A stretch of DNA of 64,000 bases from Dryomyza anilis (taxonomy: Eukaryota; Arthropoda; Insecta; Diptera; Dryomyzidae). The notes under the pieces are model-generated. The model had not been told where the DNA came from. It made no database searches and worked only from the letters and a program-made list of their open reading frames with translations. This document shows positions 60,601 through 64,000 of this stretch, in pieces. The stretch is taken from contig OX638132.1 of the NCBI GenBank assembly GCA_951804985.1, positions 9,095,529 to 9,159,528 on the forward strand. The letters run 5' to 3'. Each line of letters starts with the position of its first letter. Within the stretch, counting starts at the first letter, position 1. Both the position numbers and the translations under genes were made by a program.

Positions 60601-63600
60601 TAACACTAAACATCTTGTCTGGTAATACCATAAACGTAATGGTACAAGCTATATTTCCTCAGTAGAGACTAAATTCAAATTTCGTCCTTTAAGGTTTCAT
60701 ATTAGAATAGGAAAAATCTTTGAAAAGTTAGTTTTCCGTATACGAAAAATTCTTTTAATAGCTCCTATAACTTCTATGATAATGTATATCCATTGAGAAA
60801 ACATTGAGAAATTTCATTGTTTTTACATAGATTTTATATCCTTTTTCATAAAAATTGAGTCAATTCTTTGTGAGTTAGGATGGGCAGGACGGATGGACAG
60901 GACGAAATTGACTCATAAAATTACGCTTAAGAAGTATATATATACTACTCCATACTTGGAACGCTTATTTATAGTCATAATATGAGCTCAATATTTGTAC
61001 CAAATGATAAGAAAATGTGGAACCATCAATTGGTAATTTAACTATAAAAATAAAATAATAATAGTTTGGCGCTACAGTCCTGTATAGAGCTTCGGCCGAG
61101 CTCTCTCACCATTTGAGATGTGCGTGTTATATTTGTAGTCAACTTGGTGGGACCTACAGTTTATTGCCGAATCCGAACGGCGGCTGAGAGATTTTCATAG
61201 GCAATGTTTTACTCTGAGAGGTTTTCCATTTACTGCCGAGTGATAGAGTCGGATAGAAAAATGTTTTCTATGAAAAATATGTTGGCAGTCGCTGAGGATC
61301 GAACCGCGGACCTTTCGGCGCGTAGTCGAATGCACCAGCGACTTTTTGCTAGTAGTCCAACGCACAAGACGAGCTACCGTCGCTACATATAGCAATAACT
61401 TTTTGTAATAATAACCAGTAAAGTTGAAATTTAGATTTCCATAAAAATGTATTTGGTGACTTTTAGTTCTACAACGACGATATCTATTTTGGATTTAAAA
61501 TTTTTATTTCGTCCTGAAATCTTTCGTATTTCTTCGAGCATACTTCAGGTAATATTTTAATATAAAACCCAATAAAATCCCGGTGGAACAGAACAAAATT
61601 ATGAGCAGTCAAAAGGTGAACACAACACCCATTGTGCGCAGCAGTCAACATCCTTTTTGCATTATGTAAAATGACTCGGTTATTCTGAAAATGAGTTTTA
61701 AAAAATGTTCTATGGATAGGTTTAGGAGATATCAGCCAATGAACTTAATAAAAGTGATCACATATATAGTAAAAATCTCGCGATATGTATTACTAATATA
61801 ATCAAGTGCTACAGGGTTCTTCAAATGGGACGCTACAAAAGTAGAGCGACAGGGACAGCAAACGACGCCGCTCTTTTGACATTTCTTTTCAGTAAGGTTT
61901 GATCAACAATTGAGCGTCTAGTGGAAAAATTTAAATCCACAGGCACAGTATAAAATGTTCCCGTGCCAGTGAGACAAAGAAGTGCCCGTAGTGTCGAGAA
62001 TATTGCTACCGCTGAGGCTTCAGTTGAAGAAAGTCCAAATGTGTCTCTCACACGTCGTTCTCAAGCGATGGGCATCTCTGTGACGTCCTTGTGACGAATT
62101 TTATATCAAATGAAAGGTAATTAAACACCCGACAAACAGTTCACAACATTTCCAAATTGATTTACTAGTTTAAGATAACTCGAGAGGAAAACTTAAAAAA
62201 AGTAAAATTTTTAGAAAAAAAAAATAATTTTCATTTTTTATCTTTAAATATTACCCATATATTTTTTCATTGATAGCTCGAATTCTTTGAAAAGTAAGGA
62301 ACTATTTTTGATATATTACAAATTGAGCATCATCTTGCTTTTTCGAACTTTGCCAATTTTTTATAAGCATTTTTATCTAAACAAATTTAATTTTTTCAAG
62401 ATCTCCTATCGAGTTCTACTATGAAAAATTTTGTATGTATGATCAACTACCTTTCAATTGATATAGCATTCGTAAAGCTGATATTTCATAGATTAGTTTT
62501 CACTAATGTACAACTAAAATGATCACTATAAAACACCGAGAAATAATCAAAAAAAAGTGGGCAGATCACCCTCATTCATAGAACACATATAACCACGCCG
62601 GTATGGAAAAGCGGAAGGAAAACGTCCTGTCCGACTCAAGGTATGCCGGAATTTTCCGTATTTCAAAAATAATACGTTTTTAACTCCGTCTTTCTGGTGC
62701 CGTTTTAGATCCGTGGGAGGACTGCGTTAATACTCCATCAGGCCGTCCCTATTTTCTTACGTTACATCATAAATTTTTGACCCAAATTAAAAGACATTTT
62801 ATTATGTGAAGAAAGTGAAAAGGGAAGAAGTTACACCAAAGACACATATTTTTAGGTGAATTCCGAACATTTGTTTTAAATATATTTAATTGTTTTCAGC
62901 TAGAAATCGATTTCCTTTCACTGTATTAAGATTCATTTATGTAGCTCTTCTAGTTTTCATGTAATCGTTACTTTAACAGACTTATTTTAGTCAGCCTGAC
63001 TAACAGACGGACATCGCTAAATCGACTCAGGAAGTATACTTTTCCATAACGACAATCAAATTGAATATACCTTTTCTGTGTAGGATTTAAAAATTAAATG
63101 TATTGAAAACATATGACCGGGGAAATATTCAATGTATAATGCTATATTAGGGCTCTAGTCATCAAAAAAGGAATATACCAAGAATTGAAATCAAAACGAA
63201 TACCGCTTTCGATTTATCATCATTTTGACTACGGTATACCAAAATACAAAACAAACTAAAATAAAACCAAACTGAAAAGTTTTCCATAACTTATAAAAAG
63301 CACCTGTATGTAGTAGGCTTGACCTGGCTGTATGGCCGACAGCAATTCAATTGCCTTGCCACTGTTGCCCTGTTTCTGCAGCAGCTCTGCATGCGCTACC
63401 ACCAGTCGGCCCTCCTGCGGTGTATTGCCAAACTCATCGAGTGCCAGTTGCAGCAAACGCTCGCCCTCAAAGGTGTCACTTTGCTCCTCCGAGCGACTAT
63501 ACACATCAACCAGTTCCAAGTAAAGCGTTACCTTGTCGTCGTTTGTAAATTGACTGAACGCAGCGTAAGATGATGTTGGCTTCCGCGCAATTGTCGTTGT

Positions 63601-64000
63601 CTCTGCGACATCGCTGCCAACGAGCTGCAGCGCTGCCTGCAGACTTTTTTGCGCTTCCGCATACTGTTGCATATGTTTCTGCACACTGCCCAGCAGCAAG
63701 CGATACATCGCATTGTCGCGCACGCCAAAATCATGCGACAGTGCAATCTCCAGCGATTGTAATGCCTTAGCGTATAGCTTCTGTTGTAGTTGTATTTGTG
63801 CCAGCAGTAGATACGCCGCAGTGCATGTGCCATCAACGCTGCCGAGTATGCGGTTCAGTGAGGCGGTGGCCAACGACAATTCGCCACAGATAAACTCGAT
63901 TTTTGCCTTCATATACAAAGCGTGCAGGTGGCAGGGACAGGCCTTGAGCACTACCTCCAATATACGCAGACAATGTTTTAAATACATTTGCGCCGAGTCC
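51638..64000 (-). CDS. TTC21B: TTC21B/IFT139, TPR subunit of intraflagellar transport complex A (C-terminal part)
   Basis: Exons in transcript order: 64000-63304 (open at the edge), 59434-59293, 59233-58972, 58913-58716, 53013-52773, 52705-51638; 868 codons plus stop, phases consistent. IFT139 is a TPR solenoid of IFT-A, which drives retrograde transport and membrane-protein entry in cilia; in flies that means sensory neurons. The chain follows vertebrate TTC21B closely: ...AYYIQ-AKTQLAYMHLHERKD, TASYLMLGEAYMSIQ-EPDLA, LDLAELYLKLKQF, ASVMMADLSFRK-MEFDNAAY, YCKGLHEWYSGNPNGALRHF, ERSWLLLADIYM, HNRSCSKAYEFAGFIAEKGQ, GYKLAFNYMKIKQY and the final KKDIMDKCRNYLR. The last intron (52772-52706) uses a GC donor (CAAG|GCATGT). 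The 5.7-kb intron 58715-53014 hosts SPF30 and MOZART1; the 3.9-kb intron 63303-59435 hosts a Helitron, a SINE and a transposase remnant. The N-terminal third lies right of the window. Confidence 0.96.
52706..52772 (-). other. GC-AG intron of IFT139
   Basis: No GT donor gives an open, family-consistent join. GCATGT after CAAG at 52772-52767, with acceptor TATATAG|ATG, restores SFRK-MEFDNAAYHF, matching FRK-QDYEQAVFHL of the vertebrate protein. The CAAG before the donor pairs fully with U1, as is usual for GC donors. Confidence 0.82.
53290..53530 (+). repeat. Dispersed ATCGACATATTTTTAACAGA repeat (copy 2)
   Basis: Ordered match to 48775-49240 (see landmarks there), inside the large IFT139 intron. 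Shorter than copy 1. Confidence 0.62.
53531..53915. other. IFT139 intron, 3' flank of MOZART1
   Basis: No exon or repeat recognised. On the minus strand AATAAA overlaps the MOZART1 stop codon. Confidence 0.4.
53916..54200 (-). CDS. Mzt1: MOZART1 (mitotic-spindle organizing protein 1)
   Basis: Single-exon, 94 aa. After a Gly/Asn-rich N-terminus (about 1-40) comes the helical MOZART1 core: GISQLLNTGLNAESLDICIK then LIEAGVHPQALAEVICQIRR, matching the family pattern LNTGLD...L..C..L.E.GVNPEALA.VI.ELR. MZT1 binds the N-termini of gamma-tubulin complex proteins and helps recruit or activate the gamma-tubulin ring complex at microtubule-organising centres. Met1 and Met5 (54188) are both plausible starts; I keep Met1. 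The minus strand has a CAGCTGTT box (54270-54263) upstream, a common fly core-promoter element, so it probably has its own promoter despite lying inside an IFT139 intron in the same orientation. No poly(A) tract or target duplication was seen, so a retrocopy origin is not shown. Confidence 0.9.
   Translation of the reverse strand: MKFEMSNRNDETPNGGGGGNTNKVNGSNYLKLQQSHMIRTNIQGISQLLNTGLNAESLDICIKLIEAGVHPQALAEVICQIRREVSALQQQNVE
54395..54420 (+). repeat. Lone pogo/Tigger-like terminus
   Basis: ACAGTAAACCCCGGTTAAGT looks like the CAGT...GGTT end of pogo-type elements, but no matching inverted end was found nearby. Nothing else is recognised from 54200 to 55080. Confidence 0.3.
55082..56925 (+). 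pseudogene. Decayed gene fragments, possibly condensin subunit G-like
   Basis: Codon-like segments on one strand are broken by stops and insertions: 55082-55204 (FNMFPDPRQRFNCWQTIV...), 55510-55817 (NPDDPVLHAL-stop-FHLYSDPSQRVYQAVIRSL then FNDLNILDCMREV), 55985-56110 (LDKFKELKFPYFLHEDTQYQ...) and 56815-56925 (SLAGWDVLDEMCARIFQSD...). The DDPV...FHL-SDPS-xV-QAVI pattern resembles HEAT repeats of condensin NCAPG/Cap-G, as does LDKF; this is a weak guess. The second to fourth segments lie between inverted ends at 55211 and 57103, and a MITE (56118-56829) splits them. Contains in-frame stops, so non-functional. Confidence 0.45.
55211..57103. mobile_element. CTACACCGAGAG-ended DNA element, 1.9 kb
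   Basis: Left end CTACACCGAGAGAAAAACGT, right end inverted CTACACCGAGAGCAAAACGT, followed inward by several ACTACGT subterminal motifs on both sides. No transposase. The interior carries the decayed gene-like segments described separately. Target duplication not recognised, so two solo ends of separate copies are also possible. Confidence 0.6.
56118..56829. mobile_element. CCCAGTCGGC-ended MITE full of TCGTA/ACGAT words
   Basis: Ends CCCAGTCGGC and, inverted, CCCAGCCGGC; 712 bp. The interior is a dense array of ATCGTAAA / TTTACGAT words on both strands. It interrupts the decayed gene segment between LTSAELSQ and SLAGWDVLD. Confidence 0.65.
57482..58325 (+). CDS. SMNDC1: SPF30 / SMNDC1, Tudor-domain splicing factor
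   Basis: Exons 57482-57523, 57575-57990, 58055-58325; 729 nt, 242 aa (human 238). SPF30 joins the U2/U4-U5-U6 spliceosome and reads symmetrically dimethylated arginine on Sm proteins. Residues 1-50 form the conserved helix (MSEELQNYKLQLQQ-VEAALL...LLKLKKDLEEVIELT). The Tudor domain spans about 89-145 with cage residues W101, Y108, F125 and Y128. The C-terminus has a basic coiled segment (NQKEYLKKRKQKKQQRFKDL) and the family block KSIFASPETVVGRVGIGTCG. ATG at 57482 starts exactly where the human protein does. The 51-bp first intron contains no stop and is a multiple of three, so retention would add 17 residues. It lies antisense inside an IFT139 intron. Poly(A) signals AATAAA at 58385 and 58471. 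Confidence 0.96.
59473..60024 (-). mobile_element. Non-autonomous Helitron (copy 4) in an IFT139 intron
   Basis: Minus strand ends GCACGAGTCGTGC (palindrome), ACGGGTCCAG, CTAG followed by T at 59472, a textbook Helitron 3' end. 5' end near 60024 (TCGATATATAAAACTC). A short GTGAGTTTTAGTGTG array at 59555-59670 remains. About 550 bp, the smallest copy. Confidence 0.85.
60025..60290 (+). repeat. GGGCTTATATTCAATA repeat (copy 2)
   Basis: Same ordered landmarks as 28290-28460, ending GCAGATAGAGCATATTGCAC. It directly abuts the Helitron 5' end. Confidence 0.62.
60300..60980. other. IFT139 intron, nothing recognised
   Basis: AT-rich intron sequence without exon or repeat recognised. Confidence 0.4.
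60985..61480. mobile_element. CGTCGTTGTAGAAC MITE (copy 2), split by a SINE
   Basis: ATGAGCTCAATATTTGTACC at the left and AACTTTTTGTAATAATAACC...CGTCGTTGTAGAACTAAAAG (inverted) at the right match the MITE at 36312-36554. The left arm is missing, and the middle is occupied by SINE copy 3. Confidence 0.75.
61052..61392 (-). mobile_element. tRNA-derived SINE (copy 3, diverged)
   Basis: Minus strand: GCGACGGTAGCTCG...GCGTTGGACTA, then a ~35-bp insertion that partly repeats the head, GGTTCGATCC (B box), the common body and GCGCCAAACTATTATTATTT. Nested within the MITE at 60985-61480. Confidence 0.82.
61481..61814. other. IFT139 intron, nothing recognised
   Basis: No exon or defined repeat. Confidence 0.4.
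61815..62120 (+). pseudogene. Mariner/Tc1-superfamily transposase N-terminal remnant (DUF4817-like HTH)
   Basis: One frame from about 61910 reads IERLVEKFKSTGTV-stop-NVPVPVRQRSARSVENIA then TAEASVEESPNVSLTRRSQA and MGISVTSL-stop-RIL. This is the paired helix-turn-helix pattern (VEKF..TGSV, R..R...ENI..V..SVEE.P..S..RRSQ.LGIS..TL.RIL) of DUF4817/mariner-type transposases. Two in-frame stops and no catalytic domain. Its upstream flank (GGACGCTACAAAAGTAGAGC) recurs inverted at 32941-33050. Confidence 0.72.
62121..62950. other. IFT139 intron, nothing recognised
   Basis: No exon or defined repeat. Confidence 0.4.
62955..63095 (-). repeat. Degenerate mini-me-like fragment (copy I)
   Basis: CAGACGGACATCGCTAAATC, GACTCAGGAAGTATAC and GAATATACCTTTTCTGTGTA on the plus strand match the minus strand of copy G. 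The rest is lost. Confidence 0.55.

Overview
The window is AT-rich nuclear DNA from a higher fly. The evidence is short GT-AG introns of 50-75 bp next to kilobase introns, an arthropod-style Inr/DPE core promoter, dipteran-type repeats (a DINE-1/mini-me-like family carrying GTCTGTCC microsatellites, and Helitrons with variable minisatellites), and proteins that read as insect orthologues. I cannot name the species. Introns and gaps between genes are packed with small mobile elements, many nested in one another. Most of the 64 kb is repeat-derived or featureless.

Layout: 1-1800 holds the last two exons of an NKL-type homeobox gene (+ strand). From 1.8 to about 19.9 kb I see no gene, only tandem repeats, two Helitrons, a tRNA-derived SINE, a hAT-type MITE and a dead non-LTR retrotransposon. 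A candidate core promoter at 19.98 kb starts an 11-exon MFS transporter of the SV2 type (CDS 20660-31059, +). From 31 to 39.5 kb is intergenic DNA full of MITEs. An SLC45-type sugar/H+ symporter occupies 40021-50730 (+, 8 exons). It converges on TTC21B/IFT139, a TPR protein of intraflagellar transport complex A, encoded on the - strand from the right edge down to 51638 (C-terminal two thirds in the window, 6 exons).

The 5.7 kb intron 58715-53014 of IFT139 contains two further genes: the splicing factor SPF30/SMNDC1 (57482-58325, opposite strand) and the gamma-tubulin ring complex subunit MOZART1 (53916-54200, same strand). All multi-exon models were joined by hand. Every junction is phase-consistent and the complete models sum to whole codons (SV2-like 513 aa, SLC45 642 aa, SPF30 242 aa).

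No bacterial-type system, CRISPR array or intact transposase was found. The most interesting parts are the nested-gene cluster in IFT139 (with a GC-AG intron), a SINE with a perfect 12-bp target duplication, a Helitron family with three internal minisatellites, nested insertions that fix element ends, and a decayed gene-like segment at 55.1-56.9 kb lying mostly between matching inverted ends.
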